A DNA stretch of 64,000 nt from Tatumella sp. JGM118 (GCF_018257515.1 NZ_JAERJR010000007.1:92112-156111), one strand, 5' to 3'; positions 37,621-48,494 are shown, numbered from the stretch's first letter. Program-made: numbers and translations. Notes: generated by a model from the sequence alone, not told the origin.

Positions 37621-38607
37621 CTATCCACCAATAAACGACAGATTCTGCGTGATTCCGGTATTTCCCTGATGCAGAAAATGGGTCTGTTTTTTCCGGCCGA
37701 GGCTGTGACGGATCCTGGCCAGTAATTCATCCTGATGCTGATCATCTGCCAGTAAATCGCGCAGCGGTATTCCGTGCTCACCGAACAGACAGAGATGCAG
37801 GTTGCCGATGGCCGAGACCCGCAGCCGGTTACAGCTCAGGCAAAAGTCTTTTTCATACGGCATGATAAGACCGATGCTGCCCTGATACTCCGGATGTGAG
37901 AATACCTGTGCCGGGCCATCATCCTTTGCTCTGACCTGCAGTTGCCAGCCCAGACGCAGCAGTTGCTGACGGATAACCTCTCCGGAGACGTGATGTTTTC
38001 TGAACAATGCACTCCCCTCACCGGTCTCCATCAGTTCAATAAAGCGCAACTGAATCGGCCGTGACTTTATCCAGTCCAGAAACGTGTGGAGCTGATGGCT
38101 GTTGAGATCTTTCATCAGCACAGTGTTAACTTTAACCTGCGCAAAGCCGGCCTCAAAGGCGGCATCTATCCCGCTCATCACCTGGTGAAGTTTATCCTGC
38201 CCGGTAATGGCATAGAACTGGCGGGCATCCAGGCTGTCGATGCTGACGTTAACGGCGGTCAGTCCGGCATCACGCCACTGCTGAATGTCTCGCTGCATCC
38301 GATAACCGTTGGTTGTCATCGCTATCTTGCGCAGTTCGGGATTTTCCCTGACCGCAGCGATGATCTCCGTGAAATCCCGCCGTAATGAGGGCTCCCCCCC
38401 CGTCAGGCGGATCTTCTCCGTCCCGGCCGCCACAAAGGCCCGGCTGACACGGCGGATTTCATCCAGCGACAAAAAGCCCTTGTTACGGACAGACTGCGGC
38501 CGGTAACCGTCCGGCAGACAGTAGGTACAGCGAAAGTTACAGACATCGGTCACGGACAGACGCAGATAGTAAAAACGCCTGTCAAAGGTATCAATTAACG
38601 AAGACAC
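37621..38607 (-). CDS. moaA: GTP 3',8-cyclase MoaA
   Basis: Radical-SAM enzyme that starts Moco synthesis by cyclising GTP. 328 residues (E. coli 329). The N-terminal [4Fe-4S] motif is CNFRCTYC, the C-terminal cluster cysteines are in [20 protein letters not shown], and the protein ends in the catalytic GG (LSFIGG). First gene of moaABCDE, preceded by a Moco riboswitch. Confidence 0.96.
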   Translation of the reverse strand: MSSLIDTFDRRFYYLRLSVTDVCNFRCTYCLPDGYRPQSVRNKGFLSLDEIRRVSRAFVAAGTEKIRLTGGEPSLRRDFTEIIAAVRENPELRKIAMTTNGYRMQRDIQQWRDAGLTAVNVSIDSLDARQFYAITGQDKLHQVMSGIDAAFEAGFAQVKVNTVLMKDLNSHQLHTFLDWIKSRPIQLRFIELMETGEGSALFRKHHVSGEVIRQQLLRLGWQLQVRAKDDGPAQVFSHPEYQGSIGLIMPYEKDFCLSCNRLRVSAIGNLHLCLFGEHGIPLRDLLADDQHQDELLARIRHSLGRKKQTHFLHQGNTGITQNLSFIGG

Positions 38608-38611
38608 AGGA

Positions 38612-38715
38612 ACACCTTTCCAAGTCGGGAGATGCGGTCATTTCTTCCCACACCCTGGCAGTTTATCACTGCGGCCCGACCGCCGTATTCGCAAAGACAC
38701 TTAGGTCAGACGGGC
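38612..38715 (-). ncRNA. Molybdenum cofactor riboswitch (moaA leader)
   Basis: The moaA leader matches the E. coli Moco RNA as I recall it at several ordered blocks: GAATACGGC, GGCCG near the centre, TGCCAGGGTGTGGGAAGAAA, CTCCCG and the 3' GGAAAGGTGT that carries the ribosome site. It lies immediately upstream of the moaA start. The element senses Moco (or its tungsten analogue) and represses translation of moaA in E. coli. Confidence 0.85.
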
Positions 38716-38726
38716 TTTGAGTGTAA

Positions 38727-38754
38727 ATTATCCGTACAGATAATCGTCTGTCAG
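38727..38754 (-). promoter_or_regulatory. Promoter of the moa operon
   Basis: On the minus strand CTGACA (38749-38754) is followed 16 nt later by GATAAT (38727-38732). Each has one mismatch to consensus. Transcription would begin near 38720, just upstream of the riboswitch. In E. coli this promoter is under FNR and ModE; I see no clear sites for them here. Confidence 0.6.
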
Positions 38755-38939
38755 TAATTCTAGCGCGAATGCACGATCTGCACCATGCCGTTTATCCGCA
38801 GGCGATTGATGTCAGACAGCATAAACACAGATTTATCTTCTGTTCATCATGCTATGCATAACCGAAGATGTTGATTTATCCTACCCATTATTCTGCAAAA
38901 CTTTTGCCGTTCAGGATGGCAGCGCATTTAAGGAGTGTT

Positions 38940-39842
38940 ATGAACCGCACGCTGGCAGATTTGGATCGTGTTGTGGCTATCGGTGGAGGACATGGGTTAG
39001 GCCGTGTGATGTCCTCGCTCTCATTCCTCGGCTCCAGACTGACCGGGATAGTGACCACCACAGATAACGGAGGTTCGACCGGCAGGATCCGCCGTTCCGA
39101 AGGCGGTATCGCCTGGGGCGATATGCGAAACTGCCTGAACCAGTTGATCACCGAACCCGGTATTGCCTCTGCCATGTTTGAATACCGTTTCAGCGGTAGC
39201 GGAGAACTGGCGGGCCATAACCTCGGTAATCTGATGCTGAAAGCGCTGGATAATCTGAGTGTGCGCCCGCTGGAAGCCATTAACCTCATCCGCAATGTTC
39301 TGAAGGTGGATGCCCTGCTGATCCCCATGTCAGAACAACCGGTCGACCTGGTCGCCAGCGACAGCGAAGGGAATGCGGTGTACGGCGAAACCGCCATTGA
39401 TGCCATGACAGAAACCCCTGCGACCCTTGAACTCTGTCCGCAGGTTCCGGCAACCCGTGAAGCCGTCAGTGCCATTGCCGAAGCCGACCTGATTCTGATT
39501 GGGCCTGGCAGTTTTTATACCAGTCTGATGCCGGTCCTGCTGCTTGAGCAGATGGCCACAGCACTCCGGCGCACCCCCGCCCCGATGATCTTTATCGGTA
39601 ATCTCGGCCGGGAAATGAGCCCTGCCGGCACATTGAGTGTGGCCGATAAACTGATGAAAATGGAGCAGGTCATTGGCCGTCGGGTGATCGATGCCGTGGT
39701 GGTCAGCCCCTCCACCGAGACGGTGGCTTTGGATGGGCGAAAAATCATCCGCCATCCGCTGGAAGCCGGAGATATTCGCTACCGCCATGATCGCCAGTTG
39801 CTGCATATTGCACTGGAAAAAGCCGTCCAGGCCATCAGCTGA
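38940..39842 (+). CDS. ybhK: Gluconeogenesis/cell-shape factor YvcK-like YbhK
   Basis: CofD/YvcK family protein. B. subtilis YvcK is needed for cell shape on gluconeogenic carbon and binds UDP-GlcNAc; the E. coli role is unclear. Conserved [56 protein letters not shown] and [12 protein letters not shown] are present. Upstream open codons back to 38868 are not used: ATG 38940 has AAGGAG 5 nt upstream and gives [10 protein letters not shown] as in E. coli. 300 residues (E. coli 302). Divergent from moaA. Confidence 0.93.
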   Translation: MNRTLADLDRVVAIGGGHGLGRVMSSLSFLGSRLTGIVTTTDNGGSTGRIRRSEGGIAWGDMRNCLNQLITEPGIASAMFEYRFSGSGELAGHNLGNLMLKALDNLSVRPLEAINLIRNVLKVDALLIPMSEQPVDLVASDSEGNAVYGETAIDAMTETPATLELCPQVPATREAVSAIAEADLILIGPGSFYTSLMPVLLLEQMATALRRTPAPMIFIGNLGREMSPAGTLSVADKLMKMEQVIGRRVIDAVVVSPSTETVALDGRKIIRHPLEAGDIRYRHDRQLLHIALEKAVQAIS

Positions 39843-39864
39843 TGACCCGGAGGCCGGAGTGAGG

Positions 39865-41892
39865 TTAAGAGGTCGCGATAAACAGTTCACGGAGTTCGTG
39901 TAATTCATCACGGACCCGTGCCGCCTCCTCAAACTCAAGATCCATCGCATGCTGCTGCATACGGGATTCCAGTTCGCTGATTTTTTTCTGCATTGCCTGT
40001 GGCGTTAAGGCCGCATACTCGCCGCCATCGCCGGCCGGACGACGGCCACTCTGTTTGTCCCGTGATTTCCCTTTCGATTTGCCGGCCGACTGGCCCATCT
40101 CCAGAATATCGGTGACTTTCTTGTTCAGCCGGGTCGGCACAATGCCGTGTTCCGCATTCCAGGCTTCCTGCTTTTCACGACGGCGTTCGGTCTCATCGAT
40201 AGCCCTGGCCATCGATGGGGTGATGCGGTCGCCGTAGAGGATGGCCTTACCATTGATATTACGTGCTGCGCGTCCGATGGTCTGGATCAATGAACGTTCC
40301 GAACGCAGGAAGCCTTCTTTATCCGCATCCAGAATCGCGACCAGAGACACCTCCGGCATATCTAACCCTTCGCGTAACAGGTTAATCCCCACCAGCACAT
40401 CGAACTCCCCGAGACGCAAGTCACGGATAATCTCCATACGTTCGACGGTATCGATATCCGAGTGCAGGTAACGTACCTTTTCACCGTGCTCTTCCAGATA
40501 TTCGGTCAGATCTTCGGCCATACGTTTGGTGAGCGTGGTCACCAGAACCCGTTCATTCAGGGTGACCCGCTGACGAATTTCAGAGAGCAAATCATCCACC
40601 TGAGTCGCCACCGGCCGGACTTCGATGATCGGGTCAAGCAATCCGGTCGGACGAACCACCTGCTCGATCACTTCCCCGCCGGATTTCTCCAGCTCATAGG
40701 CCCCGGGCGTTGCAGAAACATAGATAGTTTGCGGAGCCAGAGCTTCAAACTCTTCAAATTTCAGTGGCCGGTTATCCAGCGCTGACGGGAGTCGGAAACC
40801 GTACTCCACCAGATTTTCTTTACGGGCACGGTCCCCGCGATACATACCGCCTATCTGCGGAATAGTCACGTGGGACTCGTCGACCACCAGCAGACCGTCT
40901 GCAGGCAGGTAGTCAAACAGGGTCGGCGGTGCCTCACCCGGCCCCCGCCCGGAAAGATAACGCGAGTAGTTTTCGATCCCGGAGCAGTAGCCCAGCTCAT
41001 TCATCATTTCCAGATCGAACTGGGTACGCTGTGCAATACGCTGTTCTTCGAGCAGCTTATTGTTTTCCAGTAACACCCGGCGCCGGTCAGCCAGTTCCGT
41101 TTTAATCTCTTCCATCGACTGAACAATACGCTCACGCGGGGTCACGTAGTGCGTTTTCGGATAGACCGTATATCGCGGTATCGTCTGTGCAATCTGCCCG
41201 GTCAGGGGGTCGAAGATCGATAACCGTTCGACTTCATCATCAAATAACTCCACCCGCAGGGCAATCTCATCCGATTCCGCCGGGAAAATATCAATCACTT
41301 CCCCGCGCACGCGGAAGGTCCCGCGTTGAAATGCCTGGTCATTACGCGTGTACTGCAGTTCTGCCAGCCGGCGCAGGATACTGCGTTGATCGATGATCAT
41401 CCCCCGGGTCAGATGCAGCATCATTTTAAGATACAGATCCGGGTCACCCAGACCATAAATAGCCGAGACCGAGGCCACCACAATCACATCTTTACGTTCC
41501 AGCAAGGCCTTAGTGGCGGACAGGCGCATCTGCTCGATGTGCTCATTCACCGAGGCATCTTTTTCGATAAAAGTATCCGAGCTGGGAACATAAGCTTCCG
41601 GCTGATAATAATCGTAATAGGAGACGAAGTATTCCACCGCATTGTCAGGAAAAAACGCTTTCATTTCACCATACAATTGTGCCGCCAGCGTTTTATTCGG
41701 GGCCAGTACCATGGTGGGGCGATTCAGGTCTGCAATAACATTGGCTACCGTGAAGGTTTTGCCTGATCCGGTGACCCCGAGCAAGGTCTGATGTGCCAGA
41801 CCGTCTTCCAGACCTTCCTCCAGTTGCCGGATAGCGTCCGGCTGGTCACCGGAGGGACTGAATTCAGAATGGAGTTTAAACACTTTGCTCAT
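39865..41892 (-). CDS. uvrB: Excinuclease ABC subunit B
   Basis: Damage-verifying helicase-like subunit of the UvrABC nucleotide excision repair complex. 675 residues (E. coli 673). Walker [11 protein letters not shown] (about 39-48), the beta-hairpin segment [24 protein letters not shown] ([11 protein letters not shown]), and the helicase C-terminal block with [13 protein letters not shown]; a C-terminal UVR domain ([22 protein letters not shown]...) binds UvrC. A LexA box lies 75 nt upstream. Confidence 0.97.
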   Translation of the reverse strand: MSKVFKLHSEFSPSGDQPDAIRQLEEGLEDGLAHQTLLGVTGSGKTFTVANVIADLNRPTMVLAPNKTLAAQLYGEMKAFFPDNAVEYFVSYYDYYQPEAYVPSSDTFIEKDASVNEHIEQMRLSATKALLERKDVIVVASVSAIYGLGDPDLYLKMMLHLTRGMIIDQRSILRRLAELQYTRNDQAFQRGTFRVRGEVIDIFPAESDEIALRVELFDDEVERLSIFDPLTGQIAQTIPRYTVYPKTHYVTPRERIVQSMEEIKTELADRRRVLLENNKLLEEQRIAQRTQFDLEMMNELGYCSGIENYSRYLSGRGPGEAPPTLFDYLPADGLLVVDESHVTIPQIGGMYRGDRARKENLVEYGFRLPSALDNRPLKFEEFEALAPQTIYVSATPGAYELEKSGGEVIEQVVRPTGLLDPIIEVRPVATQVDDLLSEIRQRVTLNERVLVTTLTKRMAEDLTEYLEEHGEKVRYLHSDIDTVERMEIIRDLRLGEFDVLVGINLLREGLDMPEVSLVAILDADKEGFLRSERSLIQTIGRAARNINGKAILYGDRITPSMARAIDETERRREKQEAWNAEHGIVPTRLNKKVTDILEMGQSAGKSKGKSRDKQSGRRPAGDGGEYAALTPQAMQKKISELESRMQQHAMDLEFEEAARVRDELHELRELFIATS

Positions 41893-41966
41893 CGTTTGCC
41901 TGCCTGTTGCGATTGACGGTGCGGGGTTACTATTTTACCCGCTGACGGAAAATATGCCAATTCCTG

Positions 41967-41986
41967 TACTGTATATCCAGCCAGTT
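41967..41986 (-). promoter_or_regulatory. LexA (SOS) box of uvrB
   Basis: TACTGTATATCCAGCCAGTT contains CTG-N10-CAG with a TATAT core, the SOS pattern. uvrB is SOS-controlled in E. coli, where its box occupies a comparable place. Confidence 0.85.
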
Positions 41987-42058
41987 ATGTTAAAAAAAAC
42001 TTAACAGCCTAACCTGTAAAACAAACCGTTATCCCTGCTGAAATTCCCGCCGGTCAGG

Positions 42059-42325
42059 TTATCCACCGGAACTTTGTTCCTTTACCTTTTGTCAAGCGAT
42101 TGTCATAAAGCCATGGCAGAATTCCGGGAGGCGATCCCCGAAGGCTTGCTTTTAATTAACTAGTTGAATAGATAAGAATAATAATAAAAGCCCGGTTTAC
42201 AGCCAGCCTGATGCCAGCCCGCATATTTCCTTGCGTCAGCGCTGTTTTACGATGCTAATGCACATAGTTATCCACAGGAATGGTGGATAACTGATTTTAG
42301 CCCAGAGGGGGCCTGCTGTGCATAA
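42059..42325. promoter_or_regulatory. Cluster of DnaA-box matches
   Basis: Four 9-mers fit or nearly fit the DnaA box TTATNCACA: TTATCCACC at 42059-42067 (+), TTATCCACA at 42268-42276 (+, the strongest type), TTATCCACC at 42282-42290 (-) and TTATGCACA at 42317-42325 (-). Three lie within 58 nt. DnaA control of uvrB has been reported in E. coli, so a link to uvrB transcription is the simplest reading; titration of DnaA is another. Confidence 0.55.
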
Positions 42326-42733
42326 AGTATTTGCGGCCAAAAATGCCGGTAAAAAAATTTTTTTTTAAGTTTTTTTTACCCTTATACGACGGGTTTAAAA
42401 GCATCAGTCATGGCGACCCGGTCGTTATTTTTGACTACAGTCAAGCACCCTGACTCAGATTTTATCTCTTTTTCACCTTTTTGCTGCACCACCATACCCG
42501 CATACAGGCACCGACAAAGTGCAACCCTTTATTAACCTGCCCCGTCACCCTGAGTCAGCCGCAGTGCAGCCCTTGCCCTCTCAGGCTGGCACCCGATTTT
42601 CGGTGATTGTAAAAACTGGCCCGGTTATTGCTTGGTTAGAGTGAAGCTGTCGCCGGAGGGAAGGATGGCATGGACTACCGGTTAGCCCATGTCTATTCGC
42701 CAGGCCTTGTTTATTACGAGAGGAGTTCAACAG
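42326..42733. other. AT-rich spacer upstream of the orphan ATPase
   Basis: About 400 nt with no gene. It starts with a run of A and T tracts (42349-42380) next to the DnaA boxes and ends with the promoter region of the downstream ATPase gene, which I cannot place exactly. Confidence 0.4.
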
Positions 42734-43444
42734 ATGCTGAGTTTACGTGCAATCAATCAATTTTACGGCCAAAACCATACGCTCTGGGATGTGGATTTGG
42801 ATCTGATGCCAGGCTCATGCACTGCTGTGCTCGGTCAGCACGGGATGGGTAAAACCACCCTCGTTAACTGCATTATGGGTTATTTGCCGGTCAACAGCGG
42901 CACCATGACCTGGCAGGAAAAAAATGCCCCGCCCCGGGATCTGAATCTGCAACCTTCAGAACAACGTGCCGGAATGGGCATCGGGTATGTCCCTCAGGCC
43001 CGCCATATTTTTTCCCAGATGAGCGTGGAAGATAATCTGATGATTGCCCTGAAAGCGGCCCGCAGTAACGGACCGCTGGCGATCCCACCGATGATTTTTG
43101 ACCTTTTCCCGCATCTCTATGACCTGCGTCACCAGCGCGGTGGGGATCTTTCTCTGGACCAGCAGCAGCAACTGGCCCTGGCCCGGGCCCTGGTATTACA
43201 ACCTAAGCTGCTGATCCTCGATGAACCGACGGAAGGTATGTCGCCCTGGCTGGAAGAAGATATGGGCAACCTGTTGCGTTGCCTGAATCATCAGTACGGT
43301 ATGACCATCCTGCTGCTTGAGCAAAGGATCTCCTTTATCCGCCGCGTTGCGGACTACTTTTTATTACTGCATCGCGGGCGGAATGTTGCCACCGGCCGGG
43401 TTGCCCAGCTGGATGAGGGCATGATCAATAAGTGGCTGACCTGA
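42734..43444 (+). CDS. Orphan UrtE/LivF-like ABC ATPase
   Basis: ATP-binding subunit resembling UrtE/LivF of urea or branched-chain amino-acid importers. Walker A GQHGMGKTT (34-42), Q-loop YVPQARHIF (85-93), Walker B LLILDEPTEGMSP (Asp163, Glu164) and a switch region LLLEQR are present. The signature is LSLDQQQQ (139-146) rather than LSGGQQQ, losing both glycines. ATG 42734 has GAGGAG 8 nt upstream; 236 residues. No permease or binding-protein genes lie nearby. The 3' end overlaps convergent bioD by 20 nt. Substrate and activity are unknown. Confidence 0.75.
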   Translation: MLSLRAINQFYGQNHTLWDVDLDLMPGSCTAVLGQHGMGKTTLVNCIMGYLPVNSGTMTWQEKNAPPRDLNLQPSEQRAGMGIGYVPQARHIFSQMSVEDNLMIALKAARSNGPLAIPPMIFDLFPHLYDLRHQRGGDLSLDQQQQLALARALVLQPKLLILDEPTEGMSPWLEEDMGNLLRCLNHQYGMTILLLEQRISFIRRVADYFLLLHRGRNVATGRVAQLDEGMINKWLT

Positions 43445-44120
43445 CACTTTCCGGCAGATCCAGATACTGACCACAGGATGAAATCGCCTGGTCGTCAGTA
43501 AAGTGGGGTATTTCTCCCAGCAAAGGAGCCGGAAGAGAATGTATCAGAGTTTGCAGGTACGGCTGATGCCGGTATTGCGGCGGCTGTACATTGCTGGCTA
43601 TCCAGCCCGCCATGACCAGTCCTGAAGCCTCTATCGCCCGGGCGGTCAGTAGCGCATGATTAATACAGCCAAGCTTCATCCCCACCACCAGAATCACCGG
43701 CAGCTGCTCACGAGCCACCCAGTCGGGATAAAGAAAGTCTTCCCCCAGCGGGGTAAACCAGCCACCCGCCCCTTCCACGGCAATCCAGTCCGCGCTCTTT
43801 TTCAGATGCTGTAAGCCTGCCGACATAGCCTGTGCGGTTATCGGCCGGTTCTCTGCCTGGCTGACAATATGCGGTGACGTTGCTTCGCCGAAAATCAGGG
43901 GGTTAATCTCAGCATAGCGCAGCCCCGGCAGGCTATAACGTTGCAGCAGCAGCCCGTCCCGGTTACGTAAACCTTCCGCGGTCATCTCCGACCCGGAGGC
44001 TACCGGTTTATAGCCCGCCGCCCGCCAGCCCCGCTGAGTGGCTGCCTGTAATAATCCACAGGTTGCCACCGTTTTACCGGCATCGGTGTCGGTTCCGGTA
44101 ATAAACCAGCAATTTTTCAT
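43425..44120 (-). CDS. bioD: Dethiobiotin synthetase
   Basis: ATP-dependent enzyme closing the ureido ring of 7,8-diaminopelargonate to dethiobiotin. The P-loop is GTDTDAGKT (about 9-17) and the catalytic Lys is in GYKPVASG. EGAGGWFTPL and the GCINHALLT segment fit the family. 231 residues (E. coli 225). Last gene of bioBFCD; it overlaps bioC by 4 nt and the convergent ATPase gene by 20 nt. Confidence 0.95.
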   Translation of the reverse strand: MKNCWFITGTDTDAGKTVATCGLLQAATQRGWRAAGYKPVASGSEMTAEGLRNRDGLLLQRYSLPGLRYAEINPLIFGEATSPHIVSQAENRPITAQAMSAGLQHLKKSADWIAVEGAGGWFTPLGEDFLYPDWVAREQLPVILVVGMKLGCINHALLTARAIEASGLVMAGWIASNVQPPQYRHQPYLQTLIHSLPAPLLGEIPHFTDDQAISSCGQYLDLPESVRSATY

Positions 44121-44899
44121 CCTTTGACTCCATACAGTAATTGATAACTTAACCGGTAGCCCTGACCATCTTTCGGCCAGGCCGCATCCAGCAGTGCAAG
44201 ACGCTGCCGTGTTAACGCCTTGCCGTTGCTCCGTTGATGGAGATGGCTGGCCCCCACCCCTTTCAGTGACCAGAGTGCGGATTTCGCATCCGGGAAATGT
44301 AATGTGACCGTTTCAGCGGACAACGAAATTCCGTAGCCGGCCGTCGCCTGCTCAACGGCCTCTCTGGTCAGGAAACGGTTAATATGTGTGCTGCCATCCA
44401 GCGCCTGCCAGGCGAGATCGACCTCCGGTAACGAGCCCGCCAGCAGCGTGGAAAAGCGTAAACATCCGCCGGGGACTAATGCAGACACTAACCGGCCGAG
44501 GCTCTGCTGCAAATCGCTGCTCCACTGCAAGGCTAAATTACTCCACACCAGATCAAAACTGCCTTGCCTGAAAGGTAAGGCATCCAGATCGGCCTGCACA
44601 TAGCCGTCAGCGGCCTGCCGTTTTTTTGCAAAGGCCAGCATCTGCGATGAAATATCCAGTGCAGTGACAAAATGCCCCTGACGGCGAAAATACCGGCTGT
44701 ACCAGCCACTGCCACATCCGGCATCCAGTACCCTGCCTGGCGGGCAAAGCGGTGCGATTTCCAGTAGCCGATCCCCGCACAGACGCTGCAGTATTGCGTA
44801 GCTATCGTAAGTGGCTGCCGCCCGGCCGAAAGCCCGGCCGATGGCGGTTTTATCCCTGCTCAGGGCCTGAGGGTCACGCGTGTCAGCGGGCCGCTGCAT
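44117..44899 (-). CDS. bioC: Malonyl-ACP O-methyltransferase BioC
   Basis: SAM methyltransferase that masks malonyl-ACP so fatty acid synthesis can build the pimeloyl chain. N-terminal [20 protein letters not shown] motif [26 protein letters not shown] and [14 protein letters not shown] are typical. 260 residues (E. coli 251). It overlaps bioF by 17 nt and bioD by 4 nt. A bioH counterpart is not in this window. Confidence 0.93.
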   Translation of the reverse strand: MQRPADTRDPQALSRDKTAIGRAFGRAAATYDSYAILQRLCGDRLLEIAPLCPPGRVLDAGCGSGWYSRYFRRQGHFVTALDISSQMLAFAKKRQAADGYVQADLDALPFRQGSFDLVWSNLALQWSSDLQQSLGRLVSALVPGGCLRFSTLLAGSLPEVDLAWQALDGSTHINRFLTREAVEQATAGYGISLSAETVTLHFPDAKSALWSLKGVGASHLHQRSNGKALTRQRLALLDAAWPKDGQGYRLSYQLLYGVKG

Positions 44900-46034
44900 A
44901 CAGTTGCTCCGCTAATTGTCTGATCTGTTCCGGCTGATGGGCGGCGGAAAGGGTTATCCGTAGTCTGGCACTGCCTGGCGGAACGGTCGGAGGCCGTATC
45001 GCATTCACCCAGATCCCGCTCTGGCGCAGAGCCATCGCCAGCTGCTGAGCCGCCTGATTATCGCCGATGATCAGCGGCTGAATGGCGCTCTCTGACGGCG
45101 CCAGCGGCCAGGGTAGCTCTGCCGCCAGCTGACGAAAACTGGCAATATTCTGCTGCAGTTTCTGCCGCAGCCCGTCACCGCTGGCCACCAGACTCAGTGC
45201 CGTTTCGATGGCGACCGCCTGTGCGGGAGGCATTGCCGTACTGTAAATCAGATGTCTCGCTTTTTGCTGCAGGGAGTCCGCCATTTCTGCCCCGCAAAGG
45301 ATAGCGGCCCCGCTGATGCCCACTGCCTTACCAAAAGTCACCACCAGGATATCCGGGCGGATCTGTTGCTGTGAGCAACTCCCGCGCCCCTGATGACCAC
45401 AAACTCCTAATCCATGAGCATCGTCCACGACCAGCCAGCTCCCCGAGCGGTCGGCCTGTTGCCGGAGTCCGGCCAGCGGTGCCTGGTCACCGTCCATACT
45501 GAACACCCCCTCGGTGACGATCAGTGTTTCTCCGTCGCAGGGCGTACGAAGTAATTGCGTCAGGCTGCTCAGCGAATTATGACGAAAACGACGCAGGGTA
45601 GCCGGACTCAGATGCGCGGCCTCAATCAACGAGGCATGCATCAGTTTGTCGGCCAGTAGCCGATCCTGGCCTTGTGCCAGTGAAAAAATCAGGGCCTGAT
45701 TCGCGGCAAATCCGGACTGAAACAGTATCGCCCGCGGGAAGCCCAGCCATCCGGCCAGGGTGTATTCCAGCCGCTGATGAGCCGGAGTATGGCCGGTGAC
45801 ATGTCCGGAAGCGCCGGCCCCGGCGCCCCACTGGCTAAGCCCCTGCTGCCAGGCCGAGAGGATTTCCGGGTGATGACTCAGCCCGAGATAATCATTGGAT
45901 GAGAAATGGAGAAATTCTTTCCCGCCGGCACGGATCCGTCCTCCGGACAGCGGTGTGACCGGGAGGCGTGTCCGCCAGAGCCCGGCCTCCTGCTGTTGCT
46001 GAAGTTCCTGACTCAGGCGTTGCTGCCAGCTCAT
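44883..46034 (-). CDS. bioF: 8-amino-7-oxononanoate synthase
   Basis: PLP enzyme that condenses pimeloyl-ACP with alanine. 383 residues (E. coli 384). Motifs: [45 protein letters not shown] and the PLP lysine in [14 protein letters not shown]. It overlaps bioB by 4 nt (start within the bioB stop). Confidence 0.96.
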   Translation of the reverse strand: MSWQQRLSQELQQQQEAGLWRTRLPVTPLSGGRIRAGGKEFLHFSSNDYLGLSHHPEILSAWQQGLSQWGAGAGASGHVTGHTPAHQRLEYTLAGWLGFPRAILFQSGFAANQALIFSLAQGQDRLLADKLMHASLIEAAHLSPATLRRFRHNSLSSLTQLLRTPCDGETLIVTEGVFSMDGDQAPLAGLRQQADRSGSWLVVDDAHGLGVCGHQGRGSCSQQQIRPDILVVTFGKAVGISGAAILCGAEMADSLQQKARHLIYSTAMPPAQAVAIETALSLVASGDGLRQKLQQNIASFRQLAAELPWPLAPSESAIQPLIIGDNQAAQQLAMALRQSGIWVNAIRPPTVPPGSARLRITLSAAHQPEQIRQLAEQLYAAAR

Positions 46035-47065
46035 TGCGCCGCCGCGTTATAAAACATCGGAGTATCGGCGGCCAGCACTGCCTGCCGGAGTGCCTCTTCC
46101 CGGGCCACATCCCCCTGGCCGGTCGCACTCTGCTCCGCTCTGAGCCCCAGTTTCCGGAACAATTTCATATCATGATCTTCTTCAGGGTTCGGGGTAGTGA
46201 GTAATTTACAGCCGTAAAAGATGGAGTTTGCGCCGGCCATAAAACACATGGCCTGTGTCTGTTCATTCATCTGCTCCCTGCCTGCCGACAGTCGGACATA
46301 GGAGGATGGCATCATGATGCGCGCGACCGCGATAGTGCGGATAAAATCAAACGGACAGACATCGTCGTTATCGGCCAGCGGTGTGCCTTTCACTTTCACC
46401 AGCATATTGATCGGGACACTTTCCGGCGGGACCGGCAGGTTCGCCAGCTGAACCAGCAGCCCGGCACGATCATTCACCGTTTCGCCCAGCCCGACGATCC
46501 CGCCGGAGCAGACCTTGATCCCGGCATCTCTGACGGTCCCCAGGGTATCCAGGCGCTCCTGATAACTGCGGGTAGTGACGATACTGCCGTAAAACTCCGG
46601 AGAGGTGTCCAGATTGTGATTATAAAAATCCAGTCCGGCCCCGGCTAACCGCTCCGCCTGTGCCGGGGTCAGAGTCCCCAGCGTCATACAGGTTTCCATG
46701 CCCATCGCTTTTACCCCGGCGACCATCTGCTCCAGATAAGGCATATCCCGATCATTTGGGTTCTTCCAGGCCGCCCCCATGCAGAACCGGCCGGATCCGG
46801 CCTGGCGGGCCTTGCGGGCCGATGCCAGAACTTCCTCCACTTCCATCAGTCTTTCGGATTCGAGTCCGGTCTTATAACGGGCACTTTGCGGGCAGTATTT
46901 ACAGTCTTCAGGGCAGGCACCGGTTTTGATCGACAGTAACGTGCTGACCTGCACGCTACCGGGATCGAAATGTTGCCGATGGACCTGTTGTGCCTCAAAC
47001 ATCAGTTCAAGGAAGGGTTTTTCAAACAGTGCGTTCGCGCGGGATAAGGTCCAGCGTTGTGACAT
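46031..47065 (-). CDS. bioB: Biotin synthase
   Basis: Radical-SAM enzyme inserting sulfur into dethiobiotin. The [4Fe-4S] motif is CPEDCKYC; the [2Fe-2S] ligand segments [18 protein letters not shown] ETCMTLGTL and [12 protein letters not shown] are present, plus ANSIFYG near the C-terminus. ATG 47065 with GGAG upstream gives the E. coli-like start [10 protein letters not shown] and 345 residues (E. coli 346); longer frames are ignored. First gene of bioBFCD, divergent from bioA. Confidence 0.96.
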   Translation of the reverse strand: MSQRWTLSRANALFEKPFLELMFEAQQVHRQHFDPGSVQVSTLLSIKTGACPEDCKYCPQSARYKTGLESERLMEVEEVLASARKARQAGSGRFCMGAAWKNPNDRDMPYLEQMVAGVKAMGMETCMTLGTLTPAQAERLAGAGLDFYNHNLDTSPEFYGSIVTTRSYQERLDTLGTVRDAGIKVCSGGIVGLGETVNDRAGLLVQLANLPVPPESVPINMLVKVKGTPLADNDDVCPFDFIRTIAVARIMMPSSYVRLSAGREQMNEQTQAMCFMAGANSIFYGCKLLTTPNPEEDHDMKLFRKLGLRAEQSATGQGDVAREEALRQAVLAADTPMFYNAAAQ

Positions 47066-47109
47066 GACATGCTCCGGATAGTTAACAACCACGATGATTA
47101 TGCGTATAC

Positions 47110-47142
47110 TTGTAAACTAAATCTTTTAGTTTTGGTTTACAA
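47110..47142. promoter_or_regulatory. BirA biotin operator between bioB and bioA
   Basis: TTGTAAACTAA ... TTTGGTTTACAA form the long, spaced palindrome of the E. coli bio operator. It ends 4 nt before the bioA start codon and about 45 nt from bioB. Biotinyl-AMP-bound BirA would repress both directions. Confidence 0.92.
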
Positions 47143-47146
47143 GTCT

Positions 47147-48439
47147 ATGTTAACAGCCGAAGATCTTCAATTTGATCGTCAACACATCTGGCATCCCTAC
47201 ACCTCCATGATCGATCCCCTGCCCTGTTACCCGGTGGTCTCAGCGCAGGGATCGACCCTGACACTGGCCGATGGCCGTACGCTGACAGAAGGAATGTCCT
47301 CCTGGTGGGCGGCGATCCATGGGTATAATCATCCGCGCCTGAACAAGGCCATGACAGATCAGATACACCGGATGTCTCACGTGATGTTCGGCGGTATCAC
47401 CCATCTGCCCGCCATAGAACTGAGCCGGAAACTCGTTCGTATCACTCCCGACGGACTGGATAAGGTTTTTCTGGCCGATTCCGGCTCAGTAGCCGTGGAA
47501 GTCGCGATGAAAATGGCCGTCCAGTTTTACAGAGGTGATCGCCAGCCGCGTAAAAAATTTATGACCATTCGTCATGGCTACCATGGGGATACCTTTGCCG
47601 CGATGTCGGTGTGTGATCCGGAAAATTCGATGCATGCCTTATGGAAGGGCTATCTGCCCGAACATCTGTTTGCTCCGGCTCCCCGAAGCCGTTTCGATGG
47701 CTGCTGGCAGGACGGGGAAATGGATGAGGCTGAACAGTTACTTAAGGTTCACCATGCTTCTCTGGCCGCCGTGATCCTGGAGCCTGTTGTGCAGGGGGCC
47801 GGGGGCATGCGGTTTTATCATCCCGGCTATCTGCGGCGGATGCGTGAATTGTGTGATCATTACGGGGTATTACTGATCGCCGATGAAATTGCCACCGGGT
47901 TTGGACGGACCGGCCGGTTATTTGCCTGCGAGCATGCGGGAATTACCCCGGATATTCTATGTCTGGGGAAAGGACTGACCGGAGGCACAATGACACTCTC
48001 TGCGGTCCTGACCCGTGAGCAGGTGGCGAAAAAAATCAGCCTCAGCCCTGCCGGCTGCTTTATGCACGGGCCGACCTTTATGGGGAACCCGCTGGCCTGT
48101 GCTGTCGCCTGTGCCAGTATTGAACTGCTCGAAGAAGGTCACTGGTCGTCACAGGTGGCGGCGATTGAACGCCAGCTCTGTGCTAATCTGATGCCGCTGA
48201 AAAGTCACCCTCAGGTCGCAGATGTTCGGGTATTGGGTGCCATCGGGGTGGTGGAATGTCATCAGCCGGTAAAAATGGCCGAAATTCAGCAATTCTTTGT
48301 GGATCAGGGGGTCTGGATCCGTCCGTTCGGTCGGCTGATTTATCTGATGCCCCCTTATATTATTCAGCCGCAGGAACTGGCTCAACTGACCGCCGCTATC
48401 CGTAATGCCGTCGAACATCCTGAGTTATTCAGTGACTGA
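47147..48439 (+). CDS. bioA: Adenosylmethionine-8-amino-7-oxononanoate aminotransferase
   Basis: PLP aminotransferase that makes 7,8-diaminopelargonate using SAM as amino donor. Motifs: [61 protein letters not shown] and PLP lysine in [13 protein letters not shown] 47147 gives [13 protein letters not shown] and 430 residues (E. coli 429); it sits right after the BirA operator with no good ribosome site, as is usual for this gene. Longer upstream frames would start in bioB. Confidence 0.95.
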   Translation: MLTAEDLQFDRQHIWHPYTSMIDPLPCYPVVSAQGSTLTLADGRTLTEGMSSWWAAIHGYNHPRLNKAMTDQIHRMSHVMFGGITHLPAIELSRKLVRITPDGLDKVFLADSGSVAVEVAMKMAVQFYRGDRQPRKKFMTIRHGYHGDTFAAMSVCDPENSMHALWKGYLPEHLFAPAPRSRFDGCWQDGEMDEAEQLLKVHHASLAAVILEPVVQGAGGMRFYHPGYLRRMRELCDHYGVLLIADEIATGFGRTGRLFACEHAGITPDILCLGKGLTGGTMTLSAVLTREQVAKKISLSPAGCFMHGPTFMGNPLACAVACASIELLEEGHWSSQVAAIERQLCANLMPLKSHPQVADVRVLGAIGVVECHQPVKMAEIQQFFVDQGVWIRPFGRLIYLMPPYIIQPQELAQLTAAIRNAVEHPELFSD

Positions 48440-48469
48440 CAGCGCCTGACTCATCCCCCCGCAGGGCGA

Positions 48470-48494
48470 TATTTCCGCCCTGCGAGACCCCGCC
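48470..48494 (+). terminator. Hairpin after bioA
   Basis: CGCAGGGCG / CGCCCTGCG with a 7-nt loop, 30 nt past the bioA stop. No U-tract follows, so termination is uncertain. Confidence 0.45.

Noticed and set aside
42670..42852. Short + strand frame at the start of the orphan ATPase
   Set aside because: Out-of-frame shadow of the ATPase gene, which has the proper ribosome site and motifs.
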